39,549 nt of DNA from assembly GCA_022428285.1 (NCBI GenBank), contig JAKMCX010000109.1, positions 1-39,549 on the forward strand, given 5' to 3'. This document shows, piece by piece, positions 16,141 to 24,543 of the stretch. A program made the translations under genes and the position numbers. Each line of letters opens with the position of its first letter. The first letter of the stretch is position 1. This stretch comes from Flavobacteriales bacterium (GTDB lineage: Bacteria > Bacteroidota > Bacteroidia > Flavobacteriales_D > Sanyastnellaceae). Under the pieces are notes generated by a model. The model saw nothing but the letters and a program-made list of their open reading frames with translations. It had not been told where the DNA came from and made no database searches.

Positions 16141-16503
16141 ATGATGCGATTCTTCCTCTCCTTGATTCTTTTGGCTTGTGCAACGGTCAACAGCTCTGCT
16201 CAGGCTCCTGCCACTTCTGAGTTGCACATGCCTTCGGCTTTTGACAACAGTTTTGCGGGTACGTTATCCGGAAGTGGTTACGCACGGTCTATGGGTGAAG
16301 AACGCTATGGCTTCTCCGCTATTTTTGAAGTTCGCGTGGCCCCTGGCGTGGTAAAAACGCTGGATATAAGACAGTACTTCGCCAGCGAAGAACACGCGGT
16401 TCAGGGTTTCATGCGCGTGAAGGCCTCCCTCTCAGGTACGGCCCATTTGGTGCACGTCAACTGGATTACCCCAACGGAAGGAGGGGAAATCATCGGCAAT
16501 TGA
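16141..16503 (+). CDS. Small secreted protein of unknown function
   Basis: The protein has 120 residues from the ATG at 16141; in-frame ATGs at 16123, 16132 and 16144 are alternatives. The chosen start gives a compact signal peptide (MMRFFLSLILLACATVNSSAQA) and has a GGTGGA purine stretch about ten bases upstream. The mature part of about 98 residues has alternating hydrophobic/polar beta-strand character (YGFSAIFEVRVAPGVVKTLD, then AHLVHVNWITP) and no recognised motif. It contains no cysteine after the signal region. Its stop is six bases from the convergent membrane-protein gene. Function not recognised. Confidence 0.6.
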   Translation: MMRFFLSLILLACATVNSSAQAPATSELHMPSAFDNSFAGTLSGSGYARSMGEERYGFSAIFEVRVAPGVVKTLDIRQYFASEEHAVQGFMRVKASLSGTAHLVHVNWITPTEGGEIIGN

Positions 16504-16509
16504 TGCCGA

Positions 16510-16878
16510 TTACTTCCTGACCCTCAGGAGGTATAAGCCCACCAATACGACCAGTGCACTGGCGCCTACTGCAAAGTACATGGGGTCGTCACTGGCGGTG
16601 CTCAATGTGGCACCCACACCGAGCGTGCCCAGAAAGAGCAATACGTATACGAAGTCAGGTACCTTTTCTGTGACTTCTGCGAGCTTTTCGGCCCGCTCAG
16701 TCTTTACAAGGCGGCTCAACGCATCTTGCATGTCCCGGCCGTAGGCGGGCATGCGCACTTCTGTACCATCGGTTTCCCGAACGGTAATGAAGTACTTGTT
16801 GAACCCTGGCGCAGAGTTGCTGTCTCGTTGCCACTCGGCCTTGATGGCCATTCGACGGGTTTTGATCTGCTTGGACAT
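16510..16878 (-). CDS. Small membrane protein with two C-terminal transmembrane helices
   Basis: The protein has 122 residues from the ATG at 16878; the TTG at 16887 is a weaker start. The first 75 residues are basic and soluble-looking, with a possible helical stretch around MQDALSRLVKTERAEKLAEV. Two hydrophobic segments follow, near residues 77-95 (FVYVLLFLGTLGVGATL) and 102-118 (YFAVGASALVVLVGLYLL), ending in RVRK. This suggests a cytoplasmic N-terminus and a helical-hairpin anchor. Not recognised as a known family. It overlaps nothing and is followed upstream on the same strand by the M36 protease gene. Confidence 0.6.
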   Translation of the reverse strand: MSKQIKTRRMAIKAEWQRDSNSAPGFNKYFITVRETDGTEVRMPAYGRDMQDALSRLVKTERAEKLAEVTEKVPDFVYVLLFLGTLGVGATLSTASDDPMYFAVGASALVVLVGLYLLRVRK

Positions 16879-16918
16879 GTTTTTCAAATCGCGCGCAAAG
16901 ATGCGCTGAACGATTGAA

Positions 16919-19900
16919 TCAATGGCCCAACCTCACAAGTTCCTTTCGTCGGACTTTTCCGTCGTTCCCATTGCCAGTCAAAACATAGGATCCAGAAGCT
17001 CCTGTAGCTACTTCCAAGTGCACCTCTCCCCTCTCATTGGCCAAGGTTTCGGAGACCACCTTTCCGGTGGCGTCAAGCAGGCGCACCTTGGTGCCCTGCT
17101 CCCACCCTGCGGCATGCAATTGCTGAGCAAATGGAACGGGCCAGGCCAATATGCCCGCGCCTTGACCTGCTTCATTCACAGAGGAAGTGGCGACATCATG
17201 GATGATCAAGTCGTCCACACCGGCTTCTATGAGCGATCCGCCATCAAATTCGAGTCCTTGGTCTGGACGCAAACTGTCCGAAGCCGTGAATTTGATTTGG
17301 AAGGCATCTGTCAGTGGGACATAATCGGTGACTGCAAAAGCATGACGGCGCCATGAAATGTCTTGTGTCAGCGTTTCTTCGATCTTCACCCAAGAATCAC
17401 CACCGTTGCCGCTGACATAAACCTGCCACCAATCAGCTCCTGGATTGGCTCCTGACGCAGGTGCATTGACGTACCAACGCCAGTAGCTGAGCACCGGAGA
17501 GACCATTTCGCTCAGGTCGATGGGCTCGGACTGAAGTGTTGTACTTCCTGCATCCACATCGTTGGAACCGATGCCTGCGTCCGCGCCCGGGCTAACGCCG
17601 GTGATGAAAGCGAAAATGCCATCGCCTGGCGTGTGGTCTTCTGAAGGTGCACAAATGGTGCTCTGATCGCCGGGGTCGCTGTAGGAGCCCACAGGAATGG
17701 TCGATTCCCATTGGCCCGTCGTGGCATTGTCTTCGGGAAGACCAATCTGCCAAAACCCAAAGTCTGAATAGTCGTCTTGATCGTCAATCAAAATCGGGGT
17801 GAGTCCCACAATGGTGTTGAAAGGCAGGTTTGGATTGGCTGAATCATCTGCGCTGTAAGGGTTGATGGCGCTGATGGCTCCGTAGATGTCGGTAATTCCA
17901 AAGTAGTACTCTACCACGGTCCCCTCCTCTTGAGCAGGGATCACACCCGTGAAGTCACTGCCTTCTTGGGGCTCCATGGTCATGGATGTCCAATCCGCTG
18001 TGCCAGAAGTTCGGTAATACATCTCGCAGCTGCCGAAGTATTGGCTGAATGGAAACAACACGAGCGCATTGGCATCAATGGCGATGCTTTCACCTGCGGC
18101 GGTGTAGCCTTCTGCCTCATGTTCAATCTCAACATTGCTGAAGAGGGTGATGCCGTGCATCCCGAACCCTTCCAAAATGGCGGCTCCATTGGGTGTGCCA
18201 TCAGACAGGTCGGCATTGTCGTCATCGGCTTGCAAGGCGTCCAGAAGTACTTCTACAAACGCCTCGCCTTCATTACCATTGGGCGTCGTGGCCTGTTGAC
18301 CATCGAAGATTTCGGTGAAAAGCGTCATGGATTGGTTCCAATCCCCTCCCAAAAGAAGGTGGGTGTCGTACCATGCTCCGCAAATGATTTCTCCATCTGC
18401 GTGCACCTCTCCGACCAAGTCTTGTGGGTACACCTTGGGGTTCTCATCGTACCTCCTGATGTAGAATCCGGGATTGTCAGAATAGCATCCGGCCCCGAGT
18501 ACGGGGTTGTCGGTCAAGCTAATGGCCCACCAATCGGCATAGCCCTCGTTCATGGCTCCATTGTTGAATCCGCTGCCCAGCCCCTCGTAGTAGAGGTCGT
18601 TGATGCCATGACCGTATTCGTGAAACACCACGTCCGAAACCATGGAGAATGCATTGCAGCCATCGCCTTCGGAATAGAAGTTGATGCTGGGAGAACCTGG
18701 TGTGTAGAACGCGTTGCAGGTTCCCGACACATCTACCACTGTGGGCATGGAGAAGTCCAGGCCAGTAAAGCCAGGCAACCATTGCTGCATGTGGTCGTGA
18801 ATGCGGTTTACACTGTGGTAGGCGCTGAGCTCCCTGATGGTCGCGTTTTCATCAAAACTCACCACGGAATCGCCCTCAACGGTCAACTCAAGTTGCGGAG
18901 TAACGCCATTTGTTGTCACCGTGCTCCAAAGACCTTGGAGTTGAAAGGACAAATCTTGGGCTCCCGGAGACTCGAAGTTGATCATGCCGCCAGCATCGGT
19001 GTACTGTGTGCCCCCGCTGCTTGTGACCTGAAGGTTGGACAGGCCCACTTCTGTAGTGGCTTCAAAAGGCTGTGTCAAATGCACGGTCCCGGTGATTTGG
19101 CAGCTCAGCATTTGCATCAACGCTGGTGGGCCCATGGGGCGTGGCTTGGCCTTCTCCTCCTTTCCTTTGGGGTGGCCCAGGTGGTGGACTTGGTTGATGC
19201 GTTCCAACACCTCACCTGTCTCGAGGTCAATCCAGGTGGCGTATTGAACAGGTATGCCATCGGACGATATTCCAAAAACCTGAATGCTGCGCGCAGGGCG
19301 GAATGCAATGGTTCGCCGCTCCGCAGAACGCTCCATCCACGGGATCAAAGATTCACCGCCCAATTCGGTGGACACATCTGAGAGGGCCAAGTCAGCGGTT
19401 GCCGCTGAAACCACATCCTCTTCATCCAGCGCGATCATGTCCTCGGGCCATTCAGCCTGTGGAAAGCACTGTGCTCCCCACATGACCACCCCCTGCTCTG
19501 CCAACTTCACCACGAGTTCAGTGCCGATTACCGGCCTGCCTTCAACGGTTTGCTCAGCGCGGTACAAAGTGTGCTTGCCCATTTCGGCGGACATCCAATC
19601 ACTGGTGGTTACCGGCCAACCGGCTGCCTCTAGCTGGTCTTCGAGCCATGCAGTGGGACCCGCTGTTGGAATGGCTGGACCATAGGCCCGGTGTACGGTT
19701 CCTGTGGCAGGATGAAATTGTACCTGCCAACGCGGATGCTGCGTCTTGAAGTTGGTCCAGAACGGGGCGTTTCGGCGCATGGCCTGTAGGTCTTCTTTGG
19801 GCTGGCTCCATGTGGCCGGCATCCTGACCTCGGCGGGATCAAAATGAAACGACGGCGTGGAGACTTGACCAAAACCGCTGATGTTCATCAACAGCATGAG

Positions 19901-19933
19901 TGCGCCTGCGGAGGCAATGCGTGAAATCGTCAT
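16919..19933 (-). CDS. Secreted M36 (fungalysin-type) zinc metalloprotease with T9SS tail
   Basis: The protein has 1004 residues. After a signal peptide (about 1-23, ending SGFGQ), residues about 60-250 look like the FTP-type propeptide. The catalytic domain has HEYGH at residues 438-442 (zinc ligands His438 and His442, catalytic Glu439) and the third ligand Glu463 in NEGYADWW, the gluzincin arrangement of family M36. Downstream, a region near residues 740-910 resembles a MAM or cleaved-adhesin-like beta sandwich (VSPVLSYWRWYVNAP...). The end, with ILAWPVPFAQQLHA, VRLLDATGKVV and SGSYVLTG, is a type-A T9SS sorting domain. The enzyme probably degrades extracellular protein for nutrition. The stop lies about 40 bases from the upstream end of the small membrane-protein gene. 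Confidence 0.9.
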   Translation of the reverse strand: MTISRIASAGALMLLMNISGFGQVSTPSFHFDPAEVRMPATWSQPKEDLQAMRRNAPFWTNFKTQHPRWQVQFHPATGTVHRAYGPAIPTAGPTAWLEDQLEAAGWPVTTSDWMSAEMGKHTLYRAEQTVEGRPVIGTELVVKLAEQGVVMWGAQCFPQAEWPEDMIALDEEDVVSAATADLALSDVSTELGGESLIPWMERSAERRTIAFRPARSIQVFGISSDGIPVQYATWIDLETGEVLERINQVHHLGHPKGKEEKAKPRPMGPPALMQMLSCQITGTVHLTQPFEATTEVGLSNLQVTSSGGTQYTDAGGMINFESPGAQDLSFQLQGLWSTVTTNGVTPQLELTVEGDSVVSFDENATIRELSAYHSVNRIHDHMQQWLPGFTGLDFSMPTVVDVSGTCNAFYTPGSPSINFYSEGDGCNAFSMVSDVVFHEYGHGINDLYYEGLGSGFNNGAMNEGYADWWAISLTDNPVLGAGCYSDNPGFYIRRYDENPKVYPQDLVGEVHADGEIICGAWYDTHLLLGGDWNQSMTLFTEIFDGQQATTPNGNEGEAFVEVLLDALQADDDNADLSDGTPNGAAILEGFGMHGITLFSNVEIEHEAEGYTAAGESIAIDANALVLFPFSQYFGSCEMYYRTSGTADWTSMTMEPQEGSDFTGVIPAQEEGTVVEYYFGITDIYGAISAINPYSADDSANPNLPFNTIVGLTPILIDDQDDYSDFGFWQIGLPEDNATTGQWESTIPVGSYSDPGDQSTICAPSEDHTPGDGIFAFITGVSPGADAGIGSNDVDAGSTTLQSEPIDLSEMVSPVLSYWRWYVNAPASGANPGADWWQVYVSGNGGDSWVKIEETLTQDISWRRHAFAVTDYVPLTDAFQIKFTASDSLRPDQGLEFDGGSLIEAGVDDLIIHDVATSSVNEAGQGAGILAWPVPFAQQLHAAGWEQGTKVRLLDATGKVVSETLANERGEVHLEVATGASGSYVLTGNGNDGKVRRKELVRLGH

Positions 19934-20020
19934 GTGCCTAAGTTAATCTGCACTTGCAACAAGGCAGAATTCCTTCTGTACCCATTTTAGAGCCTTGCCC
20001 CTTCAGGGTGCTTAATTTGC

Positions 20021-21067
20021 ATGGTGCAAGAATCTTTTACGCTCATAGCGGGTCCCTGTAGTGCAGAGTCCCGGGAGCAAGTCTTGGCTGCAGCTTCAGG
20101 TCTCAAGGAAGCGGGTCTGTCTTATTTCCGATCAGGAATTTGGAAGCCCCGAACCCGGCCCGGAGCGTTTGAAGGGGTCGGCCATACAGGACTGCCTTGG
20201 CTCCAAGAAGTCCAGGCTAAGTTTGGCATGAAGGTGTGTGTCGAGGTGGCCCAGCCCCGTCATGTAGAAGCCGCGCTCGAAGCCGGCATTGACATGCTGT
20301 GGATTGGCGCGCGGACCACTGCGAATCCTTTTCAAGTTCAGGAAATGGCAGATTGCCTGAGGGGTGTCGATGTGCCTGTGGCGGTCAAGAATCCAACGCA
20401 GCCTGACCTGGCCCTTTGGTCGGGCGCTTTTGAAAGGTTAGCAGGAGCTGGAATTCGACAGCTCTCGGCAGTGCACAGAGGTTTTACAGTCCACGGCCAA
20501 AAGAAATACCGCAACGTCCCCCTGTGGCAAATCCCCATTGACTTTAGGAGTGGACATCCGGAAATCCCTTTGCTCAATGATCCCAGTCACATCACGGGCA
20601 AGCGGGGCATGGTGCCGGATGTGGCACAAATGGCCATGGACCTGGGATTTGATGGCTTGATGGTGGAGGTTCATCCCGATCCCGATTCGGCGTGGACGGA
20701 TGCTGCACAGCAAGTCACACCGGCCCGTTTCTTGGACATCATCAAAGGGTTGGAGACGAGGGTTCAGGGCAATGGAAAGGGCCGTGAAGACCTGTCTTCA
20801 CTGCGCGCGGAAATCGACATGATTGATGAGGGGATTGTGGACTTGTTGGCAAGACGCATGGGCATATCAGAAGAAATTGGCCGCTACAAGCGGGCCAATG
20901 GCATGACCATCCTTCAAATCGCACGTTGGAACCAAATTCTGAAGCAGAGCAAAACCTCCGCTGTGGAGCAAGGCCTGAATCCAGGATTTGTGGAGGAAGT
21001 GTTCAAGGCCATTCACCAGGCCTCCATTTCTACCCAACGCATGACCTTGACAGATCAAGAAGACTGA
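20021..21067 (+). CDS. Bifunctional DAHP synthase / chorismate mutase
   Basis: The protein has 348 residues. Residues 1 to about 250 are a DAHP synthase of the KDO8P-synthase-like (type I-beta) class: LIAGPCSAES, GIWKPRTRPGAFEGVG, WIGARTTANPFQVQEMA, VAVKNPTQPD and the metal-binding HPDPDSAWTDAAQQ region. Residues about 258-345 are an AroQ-type chorismate mutase (LRAEIDMIDEGIVDLLARRM, then IGRYKR). The fusion carries out the first step of the shikimate pathway and the branch step to prephenate, so the mutase domain may also serve as the feedback sensor. This order (DAHP synthase, then mutase) is characteristic of Bacteroidota. The gene is divergent from the M36 protease with an 87-base gap; no other aromatic-pathway gene is nearby. 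Confidence 0.95.
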   Translation: MVQESFTLIAGPCSAESREQVLAAASGLKEAGLSYFRSGIWKPRTRPGAFEGVGHTGLPWLQEVQAKFGMKVCVEVAQPRHVEAALEAGIDMLWIGARTTANPFQVQEMADCLRGVDVPVAVKNPTQPDLALWSGAFERLAGAGIRQLSAVHRGFTVHGQKKYRNVPLWQIPIDFRSGHPEIPLLNDPSHITGKRGMVPDVAQMAMDLGFDGLMVEVHPDPDSAWTDAAQQVTPARFLDIIKGLETRVQGNGKGREDLSSLRAEIDMIDEGIVDLLARRMGISEEIGRYKRANGMTILQIARWNQILKQSKTSAVEQGLNPGFVEEVFKAIHQASISTQRMTLTDQED

Positions 21068-21074
21068 TAGACTG

Positions 21075-21103
21075 TTGTAAAAACAACCATTCAAGTATTG
21101 TTG
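21075..21103 (+). promoter_or_regulatory. Candidate promoter of the TonB receptor unit
   Basis: A TTG at 21075-21077 is separated by 18 bases from TATTGTTG at 21096-21103, which matches the TAnnTTTG -7 box at all but one position. The implied leader of roughly 90 bases contains the hairpin at 21129-21169. The element lies just after the DAHP synthase stop. Confidence 0.4.
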
Positions 21104-21128
21104 CGTTAGAATGAGGCGTTATCAAACA

Positions 21129-21169
21129 AGAATGGGGCATTCGCAAACCGGAAGGTTTCGCCCCATTCT
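21129..21169 (+). promoter_or_regulatory. Strong leader hairpin with a GNRA-type loop
   Basis: A perfect 10-bp outer stem (AGAATGGGGC / GCCCCATTCT) encloses an inner AAACC/GGTTT stem closed by a GGAA tetraloop. There is no U-run after it, so it is not a typical terminator. It lies between the candidate promoter and the TonB receptor start, where it could stabilise the mRNA or act as a regulatory leader; it could also help end the DAHP synthase transcript. Confidence 0.5.
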
Positions 21170-21200
21170 AGAGGTCATAGTATTGCACCGCATTCACACC

Positions 21201-23585
21201 ATGATGAACTACCGTTTTCTACTCTTGGGTCTGTTGTCAATCGGTTTGTCGGACCGGGGTCAAGGGCAAGAAGCACAAGTGGTGCTCAGTGGATTTATCG
21301 AGGACGCTTCCAGTGGCGAACAGTTGCTTGGCGCTACAGTTTGGCATGCCCAGAGTGCTTCGGGCACCACGGCCAACCTATACGGTCACTACAGCATTAG
21401 CCTCCCTCTTGGGCCACAGGAAGTGCTCTTTTCATACCTCGGTTACACGCCTCAGAAATTGGAAATCAACCTTTCTGAGGATTTGAAGCTGGACATCGCC
21501 TTGGTAGCAGGGATGCAATTGGGTGAAGCTGTGGTTGAATCCGGAGCGTCCGATCGCATTGAAGAGCGCGTTCAAATGTCCAGGATTGACATTCCAGTAG
21601 AGCAGATAAAGCGGCTTCCAGCCATTGCGGGTGAAGTGGACCTCCTCAAAACCCTCCAATTGTTGCCCGGCGTTCAATCTGGTAGCGAAGGGTCCAGTGG
21701 GATTTACGTCCGCGGTGGCAGTCCCGATCAAAACCTGATTATGCTCGACGGTGTTCCGCTGTACAGTGTGAGCCACTTGTTTGGTTTCTTCTCGGTGTTC
21801 AATGCCGATGCCGTGCGCAACATCTCCATCATGAAGGGGGGCTATCCGGCACGCTTTGGTGGACGCCTGAGCTCCATCCTCGAAGTCACCATGAAGGAGG
21901 GCCACAAAAAGGAATTTCATGGTGCCGGATCCATCTCCATGCTCGCATCGAAGCTGACCTTGGAAGGCCCCATCGTTGAAGACAAAGCGTCCTTTATGAT
22001 CAGTGGACGGAGGACCTACTTGGACCTGTTGCTTAACCCGATCATCAGGAGCACAGCCACCGAGGGTTCCGAAGTAGATCCCGCCTATTTCTTTCACGAC
22101 TTGAACGCCAAGGTCAATTGGCGGCTTGGAGCAAAAGACAGGGTGTACCTCAGCACCTTTCAGGGGCTGGATGATTTTGGCATCAGGACAAAGGAGACCT
22201 ATGACAACGAAACCGAGGAAATTGACCTCGGTCTGGATTGGCGCAACTCCGTGCTGGCACTCCGTTGGAACCACGAATGGAGGGCCAACCTGTTCAGCAA
22301 CGTCACTTTGATGAAGAGCAGGTATGATTTCAATACCGGATTTGACGTCAGTTCGACAAGTCAGGAAGGCGATTCCAGCCTGACCGAGCGGTTTGCTTCC
22401 TTGTACAACTCCGGAATTCGCGATGTGGGCGGCAGGATTGATTTTGATTACACGCCCAACAACCGGCATTTTGTCCGCTTTGGTGGCAATGTCACCCGGC
22501 ACAGGTTTCAACCGGGTGCGACCCAGGCCATTTTAGATTTTGGGCAAGATTTCAGCCTGGACACCACCATAGGTTCGCCCAACCTGTTTTCGACGGAATC
22601 CTTTCTCTATGTCGAGGATGAAATTGATTTGGGCGGTAACCTCAAGGTCAATGTGGGAGCGCACACTTCTGCTCTTTTTGTAGAAGGCGTGAGCTATCTG
22701 TCCTTCCAACCCCGACTGGCGCTCAACCGACGCCTTTCCAATGGCCTTGCACTAAAGGCGTCCTATGCCGAGATGACGCAGTTCGTCAATCTGCTCACCA
22801 ACGAAGGATTGACCCTGCCCACCGACCTCTGGCTCCCCTCCACGGCACGCATCCGTCCTCAAGAGAGTTGGCAGGCTGCCGTGGGTGCGGCAAAGTCAAT
22901 GGGTGAAATCGAAGTCAGCATTGAAGGGTATTACAAGGAGATGGATGGTCTCCTCGGCTATAAAGAAGGGGCGAGTTTTGGCTCTGCCGCATTCAACTTT
23001 GATGGCACGACCACTTGGGAAGATGAAGTCACACAGGGAGAAGGGCGCAGCTATGGTACAGAGCTCCTTCTGCAGAAGAAGCAAGGACGAACTTCAGGTT
23101 GGCTGGGCTACACCTTGAGCTGGACCGACCGCCAATTTGATGACGTCAACAACGGAAACCGCTTCCCTTTCACCTATGACCGCCGGCATGACATATCCTT
23201 TGTGTTGGTGCATGAATTGACCGAAAAATGGACCCTGAGTGGCACATGGGTCTATGGCACAGGCCGGGCGTTGACCTTGGACGAAGTGACATACTCCAGT
23301 GTGGTGCCGGGCTATCAAGGCGGGCTGAATCCTGTTGATTTCGACATCCCTTCAAACCGCAACGCGTTTCGCATGAGCCCTTATCACAGAATGGATTTAA
23401 GTGCTACACGAACCAAGTTTGATGAGCAGGGTGAAAGGTCCCTCGTCCTCAGTGTTTACAACGTCTACAACAATTTGAATCCATTCTTGGCTCTGCCAGG
23501 CACCTCCGATGACGGTACCCCCATCATCCGAGAGTTTGGTTTGTTTCCATTTATTCCCTCAATAGCATGGCAATTCAGCTTTTAA
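21201..23585 (+). CDS. TonB-dependent outer-membrane receptor with carboxypeptidase-regulatory-like domain
   Basis: The protein has 794 residues from the ATG at 21201 (a second ATG is adjacent), beginning with a signal peptide ending near GQGQ. Residues about 28-110 are a CarboxypepD-regulatory-like domain (LSGFIEDASSGEQLLGATVW, VLFSYLGYTPQKLEI). The plug follows (DLLKTLQLLPGVQ, GIYVRGGSPDQNLIMLDGVP, MKGGYPARFGGRLSSILEVT), then a 22-strand-type barrel ending in WQFSF with a terminal Phe. This is the SusC-like form used for energy-driven uptake of large substrates. Its stop overlaps the DUF4249 lipoprotein gene by 19 bases, and the pair is followed by a secreted metallopeptidase-like gene, which hints at peptide uptake. 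An upstream ATG at 21111 in the same frame is not used here because no signal peptide follows it. Confidence 0.93.
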   Translation: MMNYRFLLLGLLSIGLSDRGQGQEAQVVLSGFIEDASSGEQLLGATVWHAQSASGTTANLYGHYSISLPLGPQEVLFSYLGYTPQKLEINLSEDLKLDIALVAGMQLGEAVVESGASDRIEERVQMSRIDIPVEQIKRLPAIAGEVDLLKTLQLLPGVQSGSEGSSGIYVRGGSPDQNLIMLDGVPLYSVSHLFGFFSVFNADAVRNISIMKGGYPARFGGRLSSILEVTMKEGHKKEFHGAGSISMLASKLTLEGPIVEDKASFMISGRRTYLDLLLNPIIRSTATEGSEVDPAYFFHDLNAKVNWRLGAKDRVYLSTFQGLDDFGIRTKETYDNETEEIDLGLDWRNSVLALRWNHEWRANLFSNVTLMKSRYDFNTGFDVSSTSQEGDSSLTERFASLYNSGIRDVGGRIDFDYTPNNRHFVRFGGNVTRHRFQPGATQAILDFGQDFSLDTTIGSPNLFSTESFLYVEDEIDLGGNLKVNVGAHTSALFVEGVSYLSFQPRLALNRRLSNGLALKASYAEMTQFVNLLTNEGLTLPTDLWLPSTARIRPQESWQAAVGAAKSMGEIEVSIEGYYKEMDGLLGYKEGASFGSAAFNFDGTTTWEDEVTQGEGRSYGTELLLQKKQGRTSGWLGYTLSWTDRQFDDVNNGNRFPFTYDRRHDISFVLVHELTEKWTLSGTWVYGTGRALTLDEVTYSSVVPGYQGGLNPVDFDIPSNRNAFRMSPYHRMDLSATRTKFDEQGERSLVLSVYNVYNNLNPFLALPGTSDDGTPIIREFGLFPFIPSIAWQFSF

Positions 23586-24514
23586 AACCCTTTGCTTTCT
23601 TGGCTGCAGCAGCAGCTTTGGTAGGCTGTGAAAAATGGGCTGACGGCGTGGTCAGTGAGGTGGAGTTTCCTCCTCATACACCTACCCTAGCGGCTACAGT
23701 GAACTTAATTTCTGGTGAATCCAAGGCGGTTGCTGCGCTCTTTCAAACGTCCAGCACACTCACCGCCGGCGGATCGACCATTCCTGCTGGCGTCACCGCG
23801 CGCATCAAAAAAGACGATGAAGTGGTCTTGTCTTGGTCTACCGGGGACACCGCCCTCGTGGGCGAAGGCTGGGCGGGCCGCACCATGCACGTGTTGGACT
23901 TGGATACACCACTTTCGTTGCCGCTGGGCCAGTTAGAGCTCGAGGTCGAGGCCCCAGGGTTTGAAATGTTGACCGCGGTTGCTGTTCAACCTCCCACACC
24001 TGAGTTGACCGTGGACTATGTTCAAGGCGTCGACACCACAACTGAATTTGGTGAGGCGGTGATTTTAGATCGTTTCAAGTTGAATCTCTTGAACCGCGCC
24101 GGGGTGAGGGACGTATATGGACTCCAATTGCAGGAAGGCTATGTGTACTCTGGCGATACCGTCTGGAATCAGGTTGGCCTCGGTGAATTTGATGCCGTTT
24201 TGGAACCGCGCACCGTATACAATGACGCATGCCTTTGTCTTTTGGTGGATGACCAGGGAGTGGATGCGCATTCTTTTCAAAACATCACTTTGGACCGCAA
24301 GCGGTGGGAATGGTCTTCCGAAGAAGGCGAAGAAGTACCGCTCAGGCTCAAGGTGACTTTGATGGATGCGCCCATGGCAGATTTCTACGGTTCATTAGAG
24401 AACCATTGGAATGCTGAGAACAACCCTTTTGCCAACCCATCTTCTATTTACAGCAATACCAGTACAGGGTTTGGGATATTCGGCCTTGCCTCAGAGGTAT
24501 CCTTTAACTGGTAA
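23567..24514 (+). CDS. DUF4249-family outer-membrane lipoprotein (TonB receptor partner)
   Basis: The protein has 315 residues with a lipoprotein signal peptide: hydrophobic AFLAAAAALVG followed by Cys21 in a LVGC lipobox. The mature part matches DUF4249 proteins in layout: a first Ig-like beta domain (TPTLAATVNLISGESKAVAALFQTS and LELEVEAPGFEMLTAVAVQP), then a larger beta domain with DRFKLNLLNRAGVRDVYGL and FYGSLENHW near the end. DUF4249 genes commonly lie beside SusC-like receptors and are thought to be their surface-exposed partners. The start codon lies inside the receptor gene (19-base overlap), which supports coupled translation. The ligand is unknown. Confidence 0.85.
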   Translation: MAIQLLKPFAFLAAAAALVGCEKWADGVVSEVEFPPHTPTLAATVNLISGESKAVAALFQTSSTLTAGGSTIPAGVTARIKKDDEVVLSWSTGDTALVGEGWAGRTMHVLDLDTPLSLPLGQLELEVEAPGFEMLTAVAVQPPTPELTVDYVQGVDTTTEFGEAVILDRFKLNLLNRAGVRDVYGLQLQEGYVYSGDTVWNQVGLGEFDAVLEPRTVYNDACLCLLVDDQGVDAHSFQNITLDRKRWEWSSEEGEEVPLRLKVTLMDAPMADFYGSLENHWNAENNPFANPSSIYSNTSTGFGIFGLASEVSFNW

Positions 24515-24543
24515 ATGGGCGGGTGCAATCGTTACCTTGGGAC

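Noticed and set aside
17930-19381. Open frame of 483 codons on the plus strand, antisense to the M36 protease.
   Set aside because: It lies wholly inside a gene with clear catalytic motifs, signal peptide and T9SS tail, has no recognisable domain, and its composition is that of a reverse-strand shadow in a GC-rich gene.
21432-22511. Open frame of 359 codons antisense to the TonB receptor.
   Set aside because: The receptor plug and barrel motifs on the plus strand are unambiguous; the antisense frame shows no family signal.
24244-24300. DUF4249 gene considered as a possible SusD homologue.
   Set aside because: The protein is only 315 residues and beta-rich, with no TPR helices or SusD-type motifs.
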